A DNA stretch of 48,533 nucleotides, from positions 1 to 48,533 of the forward strand of contig CAZYVH010000015.1 in assembly GCA_964650905.1 (NCBI GenBank), in the 5' to 3' direction. Below the pieces are notes generated by a model, which saw only the letters and a list, made by a program, of their open reading frames with translations, was not told the origin of the DNA and did not search any database. This stretch comes from SZUA-36 sp964650905. GTDB taxonomy: Bacteria > Pseudomonadota > Gammaproteobacteria > Xanthomonadales > SZUA-36. Position numbers and translations under genes: made by a program. Positions 17,674-24,527 of the stretch are shown here, one piece after another. Every line of letters begins with the position of its first letter. Position 1 is the stretch's first letter.

Positions 17674-18192
17674 ATGCTTGAAAAAATTATTTCCGGTGGC
17701 CAAACAGGCGTAGATCGTGCCGCGTTAGATGCTGCGATGACTTTGGGCATAACAGTAGGGGGCTGGTGCCCCAAAGGGCGTCGTGCACTTGATGGTGTTA
17801 TTCCTGCAAAATACCCGCTAAAAGAAACACGTGAAAGGTCCTATCAAACTCGCACCAAGTGGAATGTGCGTGATTCTGATTCCTCGCTGATAGTGTGCAC
17901 AGATGAACCAACAGGTGGCACAGCATTGACAATTAAACACTGCCAGCAACTGGCTAAACCCTATCTGGTCTGTCAACTCCAGGGTGGGGGAGGCTCTTGG
18001 GTGGATGACCCGGACAGCAAAGCGATGGGCCTTCTATATTGGTTAAACAGCCAGCGTGTTCAGGTGCTCAATGTAGCGGGACCAAGAGAGGGGAAGTCTT
18101 GCCCGATTTACGAACAAGCATATTCACTTCTTCATGAGCTATTTCAACTAACCTTGAAGGGTTGGTATGCACACGCTTTTAAATCTCGATAG
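17674..18192 (+). CDS. SLOG-superfamily protein, putative molybdenum carrier (cpYpsA type)
   Basis: The 172-aa protein begins LEKIISGGQTGVDRAALDAA, the nucleotide-binding signature of the Lysine-decarboxylase-like/SLOG fold, and carries GWCPKGRRA and IPAKYPLKET, found in the family annotated as putative molybdenum carrier. SLOG proteins sense or process nucleotides, and the molybdenum role is based on early binding work, so the substrate is uncertain. The codon choice is more AT-rich than in the neighbours, which fits its place in an accessory region beside a tRNA. It need not be related to the Mo genes at 4-6 kb. Confidence 0.82.
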   Translation: MLEKIISGGQTGVDRAALDAAMTLGITVGGWCPKGRRALDGVIPAKYPLKETRERSYQTRTKWNVRDSDSSLIVCTDEPTGGTALTIKHCQQLAKPYLVCQLQGGGGSWVDDPDSKAMGLLYWLNSQRVQVLNVAGPREGKSCPIYEQAYSLLHELFQLTLKGWYAHAFKSR

Positions 18193-18313
18193 CGTATTGT
18201 GTCTTTTGGCTGCATCCGATTTCCTGGCCGATAAAACCTACAGCCCGCCAGCTGACAAAATGGACACGGTTGAGAAAGAGGGTTGGATTTGGGTCAGGAG
18301 GAAAGGTGGGTAG
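18167..18313 (+). CDS. Possible 48-aa ORF or gene remnant
   Basis: An ATG at 18167, with GAAGGG 5 nt upstream, opens a 48-codon frame overlapping the end of the SLOG gene and ending at TAG 18311-18313. The product has a hydrophobic start (LLNLDSVLCLLAASDFLA) and a charged end (DTVEKEGWIWVRRKGG). It matches nothing I know. It may be a real small gene or the tail of a decayed one. Confidence 0.25.
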   Translation: MHTLLNLDSVLCLLAASDFLADKTYSPPADKMDTVEKEGWIWVRRKGG

Positions 18314-18319
18314 TACCAA

Positions 18320-18405
18320 AACTTTTCAATCAGACGCACTATAACCTTTCATATAGCCGAAACAAAACCTTTCAATTAGCCGATATTAAAGGTTACAATC
18401 AGCCG
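18320..18405 (+). repeat. Four-copy direct-repeat array, exact 23-bp period
   Basis: Four copies of a 17-bp motif (consensus AACCTTTCAATYAGCCG) begin at 18320, 18343, 18366 and 18389. Copy 1 is AACTTTTCAATCAGACG, copy 2 AACCTTTCATATAGCCG, copy 3 AACCTTTCAATTAGCCG, copy 4 AAGGTTACAATCAGCCG. The period is exactly 23 bp, about two helical turns. The last copy ends one base before the ATG of the DUF4143 ATPase gene, so the array covers the whole promoter and leader region. It looks like an iteron or operator array. Confidence 0.85.
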
Positions 18406-18406
18406 T

Positions 18407-19639
18407 ATGGCTGTGCTACCAATTTACCCCCGCTATCTGCGCCCCCGGCTAATTGAAGCACTGGCCGACACCCCGGTGGTGCTGATTCACGGGCCACGGC
18501 AATGCGGCAAGACGACACTGGCGCAGACCCTCGAGGGTTACCGCTACATCACCTTTGACGACGAGGTACAGTTGGCGGCAGCGCGCGCCGATCCGGTAGG
18601 TTTTGTCGCTGAATTGCCGCACCGCGCTATCCTGGATGAAGTACAGCGCGTACCGGAGCTATTCATTACCTTGAAGGCAGCGGTAGACCGGGATCGTCAA
18701 CCGGGCCGCTTTGTGCTCACTGGTTCGGCGAATGTTCTGCTGGCACCCCAACTCTCTGATTCACTGGCAGGACGGATGGAGATTCTGCGCCTGCATCCCC
18801 TGGCCCGTTGCGAAGTGGTGGGCAGTGCCGGGGATTTGCTTGATGTCTTCTCTACTGGGGTAATCCGGACCGGTTCGTACCAGAGGCTTGGCGGGGCCCT
18901 GGCAGAACATATCGTTGCCGGCGGCTATCCGGCCGCTCTCGCTCGCAGCAATGGTCGGCGCAGACGGGAGTGGTACAAGGCCTACATCGAAACGCTGGTA
19001 CAAAGAGACGTGCGGGAGTTGGCCCGCATCAGTCGATTGGATGTCATGCCGCGCCTGCTGGAGCTTGCGGCTGGGCAGACTTCGCGTCTGTTTAACGTTA
19101 GCGAATTAGCCAGCCCCTTTCAGTTGAGCCGGCCGACGATTCGCGACTACGTCACCCTGTTGGAACGCATTTTCCTGCTGGAGCAATTGCCACCGTGGCA
19201 CAGCAATCGACTCAGCCGCCTGATCAAAACCCCCAAACTGCACCTGGGCGACACCGGCCTTGCAGCCAGTCTGCTGGGCGTTGGCACTGCAACACTTAAC
19301 AAGGATCGTAAACTGCTGGGTCAGTTCCTGGAAACTTTCGTTTACCAGGAGCTGTGCCGGCAAGCCAGTTGGAACGAAACCGGAATCCGGTTTCATCACA
19401 TGCGCGACAAGGACGGCCGAGAGGTGGATATGGTCCTTGAACGTGAGGGCCGGGAAATTGCAGGGATAGAAGTAAAGGCGGCGGCCACCGTGACAAGTCG
19501 CGATTTTCGGGCCTTGCGCGCGCTGCGGGCAGCGGTGGGTGATCGGTTCAGTGTGGGTGTTGTGCTGTACGACGGTGAGAGCGCCGTGCGATTTGCAGAG
19601 CGGCTTTATGCCGTGCCGATTGCCGCTCTGTGGGAGTGA
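18407..19639 (+). CDS. AAA ATPase with DUF4143 (PD-(D/E)xK-like) C-terminal domain
   Basis: The 410-aa protein has an AAA_14 domain: Walker A GPRQCGKTT (29-37), Walker B RAILDEVQ (73-80), sensor LTGSAN (104-109). A helix-turn-helix-like segment follows (SELASPFQLSRPTIRDYV, 232-249), then DUF4143. The end carries the nuclease-like pattern Asp341 (REVDMVLE) and Glu355-x-Lys357 (GIEVKA). Cellular roles of these abundant, mobile proteins are not established. No good ribosome-binding site fits between the repeat array and the ATG. The gene lies in the tRNA-Thr accessory region and looks more GC-rich than the SLOG gene before it, which suggests separate origins. Confidence 0.9.
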   Translation: MAVLPIYPRYLRPRLIEALADTPVVLIHGPRQCGKTTLAQTLEGYRYITFDDEVQLAAARADPVGFVAELPHRAILDEVQRVPELFITLKAAVDRDRQPGRFVLTGSANVLLAPQLSDSLAGRMEILRLHPLARCEVVGSAGDLLDVFSTGVIRTGSYQRLGGALAEHIVAGGYPAALARSNGRRRREWYKAYIETLVQRDVRELARISRLDVMPRLLELAAGQTSRLFNVSELASPFQLSRPTIRDYVTLLERIFLLEQLPPWHSNRLSRLIKTPKLHLGDTGLAASLLGVGTATLNKDRKLLGQFLETFVYQELCRQASWNETGIRFHHMRDKDGREVDMVLEREGREIAGIEVKAAATVTSRDFRALRALRAAVGDRFSVGVVLYDGESAVRFAERLYAVPIAALWE

Positions 19640-19656
19640 CAAAGGTCAAACCAAGT

Positions 19657-20088
19657 ATGACAGCCGACCCTTATAACCTAAGCCGCTTCACCAAAACCCA
19701 GCAAAAGACCTACCCCCGCGCCCTGGCCGAGCTGCAAAACGGCCGCAAGCGCAGCCACTGGATGTGGTTTATCTTCCCGCAGCTCGACGGGCTGGGACAC
19801 AGCTCGACGGCGAAATTTTATGCCATCAAGAGCCGAGAGGAGGCGCAGGCCTTCCTTGAACATCCTGTACTGGGCGCGCGCCTGCAAGAATGTACGCAGG
19901 CGGTTCTCACCAACCGGGATCGATCAATTCCGGAGATTTTTGGCTTTCCCGATAACCTGAAATTCAAATCCTGCATGACACTGTTCGCGGCCGTGGCCGG
20001 ACCGGATTCGGTGTTCGAACAGGCGCTTGATCTGTGCCTGGATGGACAGCGCGATGCGCGTACGCTGGAGTTGCTCAATCAGTCTTGA
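19657..20088 (+). CDS. DUF1810 family protein
   Basis: The 143-aa protein begins MTADPYNLSRFTKTQQKTY and has RKRSHWMWFIFPQLDGLG, the DUF1810 (calpastatin-like fold) signature, then FYAIKSREEAQAFLEHP and KFKSCMTLFA. The ATG at 19657 is preferred to an upstream in-frame codon inside the DUF4143 gene because family members begin close to DPYNLxRF. The role is unknown; some members occur with NAD/ADP-ribose-related genes. It sits 17 nt after the DUF4143 stop. Confidence 0.88.
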   Translation: MTADPYNLSRFTKTQQKTYPRALAELQNGRKRSHWMWFIFPQLDGLGHSSTAKFYAIKSREEAQAFLEHPVLGARLQECTQAVLTNRDRSIPEIFGFPDNLKFKSCMTLFAAVAGPDSVFEQALDLCLDGQRDARTLELLNQS

Positions 20089-20115
20089 AGGGCTTCTGAC
20101 GGCGCTGGCACACGC

Positions 20116-20144
20116 CCACCCTGGAAGTGTGACTTTCCAGGTGG
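20116..20144. terminator. Stem-loop after the DUF1810 gene
   Basis: CCACCCTGGAA and TTCCAGGTGG form a stem of about 10 bp with one bulged base and an 8-nt loop, 28 nt after the DUF1810 stop. No T-run follows, so it is at best an imperfect terminator or a transcript-end hairpin. Confidence 0.35.
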
Positions 20145-20163
20145 CCCGCGTTTGATCCGCGCG

Positions 20164-20179
20164 CGTTTCCGCGGAAACG
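20164..20179. other. Perfect 16-bp palindrome
   Basis: CGTTTCCGCGGAAACG is self-complementary with no spacer. It lies in a 353-bp stretch (20089-20441) with no intact gene, between DUF1810 and tRNA-Thr. It could be a protein-binding or recombination site; no matching gene or second copy was seen. Confidence 0.4.
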
Positions 20180-20258
20180 TGATTATGTTAAATAGCTCAT
20201 TGGCAATGATCACCCAGTAACACTGCAGTGGTTGCCTGCGCCCACGGCGCCTGATTTC

Positions 20259-20399
20259 GTCAATATACTGTTTGCACTGGCAGGAGCTGCACAACCTGCA
20301 TTTGGCCTATGGGGCTTCAAGATCATGGCAGCCACAGCCTTGCTTGCCACCGCCTCTGCGATCAATGCCTCGCTATACGCGGTTACCCATGTCCTCGGA
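20259..20399 (+). pseudogene. Remnant of an APC-family amino-acid permease
   Basis: About 47 codons read NILFALAGAAQPAFG, then GFKIMAATALLATASAINAS, then LYAVTHVLG. The ATASAIN block is typical of a transmembrane helix of APC-superfamily permeases. No start, no other helices and no flanking homology are present; the frame then runs into the tRNA-Thr gene. It is read as a gene fragment left by recombination or deletion at the tRNA. Confidence 0.5.
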
Positions 20400-20441
20400 A
20401 TAAACTGTCACCTATGTGACCGGAATACACCCCCAATTAAT

Positions 20442-20517
20442 TGGTGCCGGCACGGGGATTCGAACCTCGGACCTACGCATTACGAATGCGCCGCTCTACC
20501 AACTGAGCTATGCCGGC
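20442..20517 (-). tRNA. tRNA-Thr(CGT)
   Basis: On the minus strand a complete tRNA begins GCCGGCA, has D-arm TAGCTCAGTTGG, anticodon loop TTCGTAA (anticodon CGT), T-arm GAGGTTCGAATCCCC and an encoded CCA. The body resembles E. coli thrW, a well-known integration site. Its 3' end points toward the accessory genes at 17.6-20.4 kb. No direct repeat of the tRNA end was found at the far side. Confidence 0.93.
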
Positions 20518-20680
20518 ACTGAAGGGCGGCAAGTATATGCAAATCGGCTCGCAACGACAATAGCCCACATCTGCCTATAGACATTTCAACATTGGCTGAC
20601 AAATCGCGACGATCATCACCACTGGAAGTTCAAAGGTGCTCTCCTGAAAATAAGCACAGGTTTTCAAGGGAGGACACAAC

Positions 20681-21184
20681 GTGTCTGCAACACCAACAGA
20701 ACAATCCGGCTTCAGCCTGCTGGAAGTGCTGGTGGCAAGCACGGTATTTTCGCTGGGGTTGGCCGGGTTGTCCGCCATGTTGCTGTTGAGCTTCGCTGGT
20801 GCCGCCGACGCGGAACGCGAAAGCAACGCGGCCAGCGCTGCCGCCAGCCTCGCTGAACAACTACGTCTGAACCCGGTGGCACTGGATCGCTACCTGGACC
20901 CGCCTGATCAGATTACACAAATCTGCACCGGCAGAAATACGTGTACACCGGCCCAACAGGCTGACTATGATTTCCGCTTATGGCAACTGGAACTTGCCAA
21001 CGGGGTTCCAGGCGCCAGGGCGCTGGTCTGTCACGATGCGACGCCAGAGGATGGTATCGAGGGAAATGAGCATTGTGACGGTACCGGTTCCCTGGTGATC
21101 AAGATTTTCTGGCAAGGCTCGGGGCACATCAGGAATGGCTCGCAACTTCCAGGACAGCACCGTTTTGTACTGACAGTCAGTTGA
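20681..21184 (+). CDS. pilV: Type IV pilus minor pilin PilV
   Basis: PilV is a minor pilin of the priming complex. The 167-aa protein has a prepilin signal with cleavage before Phe (EQSGFSLLEVLVASTVFSLG) and the ASxxASxLAEQLR region and the ICTGRNTCTPAQQADYD block typical of PilV. The start is GTG with a strong AGGGAGGA site 7-14 nt upstream. It is the first gene of pilV-W-X-E; no FimT/FimU-type gene precedes it, the tRNA-Thr being next. Confidence 0.93.
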   Translation: MSATPTEQSGFSLLEVLVASTVFSLGLAGLSAMLLLSFAGAADAERESNAASAAASLAEQLRLNPVALDRYLDPPDQITQICTGRNTCTPAQQADYDFRLWQLELANGVPGARALVCHDATPEDGIEGNEHCDGTGSLVIKIFWQGSGHIRNGSQLPGQHRFVLTVS

Positions 21185-21185
21185 C

Positions 21186-21941
21186 ATGTATCCGTTGCAA
21201 AGAAGATACGGCGACAGCGGCTTTACGCTAATGGAAGTTTTACTCAGCGTGGCGCTTTCCAGTCTGCTGATAACCGGCATCGTGCAATTACTGATGGCGA
21301 GTGTTTCAGCCTATCGTGTTCAATTGAACCGCAGTCAACTGTTGGAATCCAGTCATTTCGCACGTGATGTGTTGATTGAACATATCGCCCAAGCGGGCTA
21401 TGTACCAGAACCCTGGCACGCTGAATTGCCGGCGCTCACTGATGAGACAACCGAAGGTAATCCACTGCCCGGTGACCAGTTGGGTTTGCAACGCTGGACC
21501 CGTAAGAACTGTTATGGCAATGAAAACCCGGTAACCGACAGCCGGGGCCTGGCGGCATTTTACCTGCTGCAGGCCCGTTTCCGTGTCACTGCTGCGGGCA
21601 ATCTCGCGCTCACCTGCCGTTATGGCCCTGAGCTGTCCCAACTGAAAACCCAGATCAATAATTTTGGCCTGGTTGAAGGCGTTGAGAGCATGCAACTGCT
21701 ATACGCACAGGACCGCGATGATGATGGCATCGCCGACAATTGGGTCAAGGCCGGACAGTGGCTGCACGAGAGCCGCGTCAGGGCTGTCCGGGTTGCCCTG
21801 TTGATGGCAACAGAACAACCGGTGGGTCAGCCAGCCAGCGGACCTTTCACGCTGCTGGATGAGTCTGTGCAAAGACCTGCAGACGGGCGCTTTCGCAGGG
21901 TCAGTGCCCTGACCACCGCGATCCGCGGCAGACTGCGATGA
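21186..21941 (+). CDS. pilW: Type IV pilus minor pilin PilW
   Basis: The 251-aa protein has the class III signal GFTLMEVLLSVALSSLLITG (Gly before Phe, Glu at +5) and the PilW features: FARDVLIEHIAQAGY and VEGVESMQLLYAQDRDDDG. It begins one base after pilV and overlaps pilX by 4 nt, so the cluster is one translational unit. It belongs to the minor pilin complex that primes pilus assembly. Confidence 0.93.
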   Translation: MYPLQRRYGDSGFTLMEVLLSVALSSLLITGIVQLLMASVSAYRVQLNRSQLLESSHFARDVLIEHIAQAGYVPEPWHAELPALTDETTEGNPLPGDQLGLQRWTRKNCYGNENPVTDSRGLAAFYLLQARFRVTAAGNLALTCRYGPELSQLKTQINNFGLVEGVESMQLLYAQDRDDDGIADNWVKAGQWLHESRVRAVRVALLMATEQPVGQPASGPFTLLDESVQRPADGRFRRVSALTTAIRGRLR

Positions 21942-22621
21942 ACGCAATCATGCGGGAGTGTGGTGATGGTCGGCAGAACTGTGAGACGGGTATGGTGTTA
22001 TTGCTGTGCCTGCTGCTGCTCACCGCACTGACGCTGGTCGGTCTTTGTGCAACCGCCGATACCGTTTTGCAAAGTCAGCTTTCTGCCAGCCTGCAGGATT
22101 CAGAACGCGCAAAGCAATCTGCCCGGGTGGCGCTGGCGTGGGTTGAACACTGGTTGCTGGGTCTTGAAGGTGCTGCACCGAACACCTGTGACACACGCTG
22201 TGACGGCTTATATCTGCATGCTGGCGGGAGCCTGCCGCCCCACCTGGAACGCAAAAACAAAAGCTGGTGGGTAGCCAATGGCCACGCAGCGGGTGTTGAC
22301 CCGTTGAGGGGTCTGCGTCTTGCTTTGCCACCCGCTGCTGGTGTCGGACAGGCGTATTGGCTCATCGAACTTGTCCATGAGCAAATCAATGCGAGCGATA
22401 CGGGCGTCAATACCTGGTATCGCATACTGGTGCGTGGCACCGGACGCAACGACACCTCAGTTTCTGTCATTGAGAGCACGCTGGTACGTGTCTGGCCATT
22501 GGCCGGTAACACACCAAGCAACAGCGACACCGCGCTTGCCGGTGATGTGACGTTGAACAACTGTAGCTTGCATGGATCACCCATGCCCTGCGGTCGTGTC
22601 GCCTGGCAGGTATTGCGCTAA
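21938..22621 (+). CDS. pilX: Type IV pilus assembly protein PilX
   Basis: The 227-aa protein has the PilX N-terminus ETGMVLLLCLLLLTALTLVG, in which the usual GFxxxE signal is degenerate, followed by QDSERAKQSARVALAWVEH, the conserved PilX helix. It starts within the last 4 nt of pilW and its TAA overlaps the ATG of pilE by one base. In related genomes pilY1 lies directly after pilX; here it is absent. Confidence 0.87.
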   Translation: MNAIMRECGDGRQNCETGMVLLLCLLLLTALTLVGLCATADTVLQSQLSASLQDSERAKQSARVALAWVEHWLLGLEGAAPNTCDTRCDGLYLHAGGSLPPHLERKNKSWWVANGHAAGVDPLRGLRLALPPAAGVGQAYWLIELVHEQINASDTGVNTWYRILVRGTGRNDTSVSVIESTLVRVWPLAGNTPSNSDTALAGDVTLNNCSLHGSPMPCGRVAWQVLR

Positions 22622-23043
22622 TGGCAGCCATCGATTTACGGCCCCATGACGTGTCAACCGCCGGTATGACCCTGGTGGAACTGGTGATCGTGATGGGTAT
22701 CATTGGAATATTACTGGCCACGGCGGTGCCGGCTTACCGTCATTACATGCGGCGCGTACACCGCACCGAAGCCATACGCTTACTGTTGCAAGCCTCGATG
22801 TGCCAGGAACGTATCCACGCCAGTAAGGGAAATTACGACAGTGGCCAGTGCCAACCCGTGTCCGGCGATGACCACTACCGGATAGCATACAGCCAGTCAG
22901 ACAACCATCACTACCAGGTCATGGCGACACCGCTGGGTGCACAGGCAGATGATCCATGCGGTAGCCTTTGGATGGACCAAAGTGGTGCACGCGGCAACTC
23001 CGTCGAGGGCATCAATAGTATGAATTGCTGGAGCGGACGCTGA
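22621..23043 (+). CDS. pilE: Type IV pilus minor pilin PilE
   Basis: The 140-aa protein has the prepilin signal AGMTLVELVIVMGIIGILLA (Met at +1 instead of Phe, Glu at +5) and the PilE pattern RTEAIRLLLQASMCQERI with a C-terminal Cys pair (DDPCGSL and MNCWSGR). It ends the pil cluster and converges on ispH with only 2 nt between the stops. The order pilE / ispH is shared with Pseudomonas. Confidence 0.92.
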   Translation: MAAIDLRPHDVSTAGMTLVELVIVMGIIGILLATAVPAYRHYMRRVHRTEAIRLLLQASMCQERIHASKGNYDSGQCQPVSGDDHYRIAYSQSDNHHYQVMATPLGAQADDPCGSLWMDQSGARGNSVEGINSMNCWSGR

Positions 23044-23045
23044 TC

Positions 23046-23999
23046 TCAGGCAAGCGTTCTGACACGTAATGCCTTGGGCAGGGCAAACTCCATGCCTTCA
23101 GGAACACCTTCCATCTCCTGCACATTATCACAGCCGATCTGCCGAAGCTTTTTGATCACGCCCGCGACCAGGCTCTCCGGCGCAGAGGCACCGGCGGTCA
23201 CCCCAACTTGTGATACACCCTTGAGCCATGTGGGCTGAATATCCTGGGCATCGTCAACCAGGTAGGCCTTGACCCCCTGCTTGGCTGCCAATTCGCATAA
23301 ACGATTTGAGTTGGAACTGTTGACCGAACCAACCACCAGCACCAGATCGACCTGCTGCGCCAGTGTCTTGACCGCATCCTGACGATTCTGCGTGGCGTAA
23401 CAGATGTCGTCGTGCCTGGGACCGATGATGGTGGGGAATTTCCTTTGCAAGGCAGAGATCACCGCCCGGGTATCATCCACAGACAGGGTCGTCTGGGTAA
23501 CGTAGGCCAATGATTGTGGATAATCCACCTGCAGGGCGGTGACGTCCGTGGGTGATTCGACCAGGTAAATCCTGTTATTCCGGGGTGTCTCCTGGCGCCA
23601 TTGTCCAAGCGTGCCCTCGACCTCGGGATGACCTGCGTGCCCAATCAGTACAACGTCATGCCCTGCCTTGCAATGCCGTGCAACCTCCATATGCACCTTG
23701 GTCACCAGCGGACAGGTGGCGTCGAAGACCCTTAAACCACGCAAAGTACCTGCCTCCCGAACCGCCTGGGAGACACCATGGGCACTGAAAATGACCGTGG
23801 CATCATCCGGCACATCATCAAGTTCCTCGACAAAAATGGCGCCGAGTCGTGCCAGTCGATCGACGACAAAACGGTTATGTACAACTTCATGACGCACGTA
23901 AATCGGTGCCCCAAACAGCTCGAGTGCGCGCTCAACAATATCAATGGCGCGATCCACCCCCGCACAAAAACCACGTGGATTTGCGAGGCGGACCTGCAT
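23046..23999 (-). CDS. ispH: 4-hydroxy-3-methylbut-2-enyl diphosphate reductase
   Basis: IspH makes IPP and DMAPP in the last step of the MEP pathway, using a [4Fe-4S] cluster. The 317-aa protein has ANPRGFCAGVDRA (Cys12 ligand), ATCPLVTKVH, the catalytic TQTTLS and SVNSSNSNRL for substrate binding, and DDICYATQNR with the third Cys. Its ATG overlaps the lspA stop by one base (TAATG). The fkpB gene that often lies between lspA and ispH is missing. Confidence 0.97.
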   Translation of the reverse strand: MQVRLANPRGFCAGVDRAIDIVERALELFGAPIYVRHEVVHNRFVVDRLARLGAIFVEELDDVPDDATVIFSAHGVSQAVREAGTLRGLRVFDATCPLVTKVHMEVARHCKAGHDVVLIGHAGHPEVEGTLGQWRQETPRNNRIYLVESPTDVTALQVDYPQSLAYVTQTTLSVDDTRAVISALQRKFPTIIGPRHDDICYATQNRQDAVKTLAQQVDLVLVVGSVNSSNSNRLCELAAKQGVKAYLVDDAQDIQPTWLKGVSQVGVTAGASAPESLVAGVIKKLRQIGCDNVQEMEGVPEGMEFALPKALRVRTLA

Positions 24000-24526
24000 T
24001 AGCCCGGCTTGTCCCGGTGCGCGGATTTTGACAGGAAAAATCCGTCGATCAAGAGCAGGATGACACCACAGGTGATGGCGGAATCTGCGAGGTTGAACGC
24101 CGGCCAGTGATAATCACGATAAAACACATCGATAAAATCCACCACGTAGCCTTGGTTGACACGATCCACGAGGTTGCCAATGGCGCCACCGATGACCAGG
24201 CTCAATGCCGCAGCGGTCAAACTGTCTTTTGCCGGTAAACGGAACAACCAAACTATCAGCACCAGTGTGACCAGTGAGGCCAGCAGCGTGAAAAACCAGC
24301 GTTGCCAACCACCTGCGTCGCTCAAAAAGCTGAAGGCGGCGCCATAATTGTGTGCCAGGGTCAGATTTAGCCAGGGTGTCAGTTCAAGTGGCTTGTAAAG
24401 CGTCAACGAAGCACTCGCGATACCCTTGGTCCATACATCCGCCAGCACGATCAGGGCCGCCAACGCCAGCCAGGCGAAGGTTCTTCGATGGTGCGAATTC
24501 ACCCTCGCGGGTGGTACCGTATCCAT
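23999..24526 (-). CDS. lspA: Lipoprotein signal peptidase
   Basis: LspA is an inner-membrane aspartyl protease that removes signal peptides from prolipoproteins. The 175-aa protein has four hydrophobic segments and the two catalytic-Asp boxes GNLVDRVNQGYVVDFIDV and FNLADSAIT. The ATG at 24526, one base after the ileS stop (TGATATG), is chosen over a TTG three codons upstream. It is translationally linked to ileS and ispH. Confidence 0.96.
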   Translation of the reverse strand: MDTVPPARVNSHHRRTFAWLALAALIVLADVWTKGIASASLTLYKPLELTPWLNLTLAHNYGAAFSFLSDAGGWQRWFFTLLASLVTLVLIVWLFRLPAKDSLTAAALSLVIGGAIGNLVDRVNQGYVVDFIDVFYRDYHWPAFNLADSAITCGVILLLIDGFFLSKSAHRDKPG

Positions 24527-24527
24527 A

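Noticed and set aside
17674..18192. Linking the putative molybdenum carrier to the Mo-cofactor genes at 4-6 kb
   Set aside because: It is on the other strand, 11 kb away, in an accessory region, and the family name is not firm evidence for a Mo role.
20442..20517. Search for an att repeat of the tRNA-Thr 3' end near 17.1-17.7 kb
   Set aside because: No copy of the T-arm or acceptor sequence was found there, so the region cannot be called an integrated element on this ground.
20592..20608. Sigma-54-like TTGGC-N9-CGC sequence before pilV
   Set aside because: The GG-N10-GC spacing fits but the -24 and -12 elements match poorly, and minor pilin operons are not known to use sigma-54.
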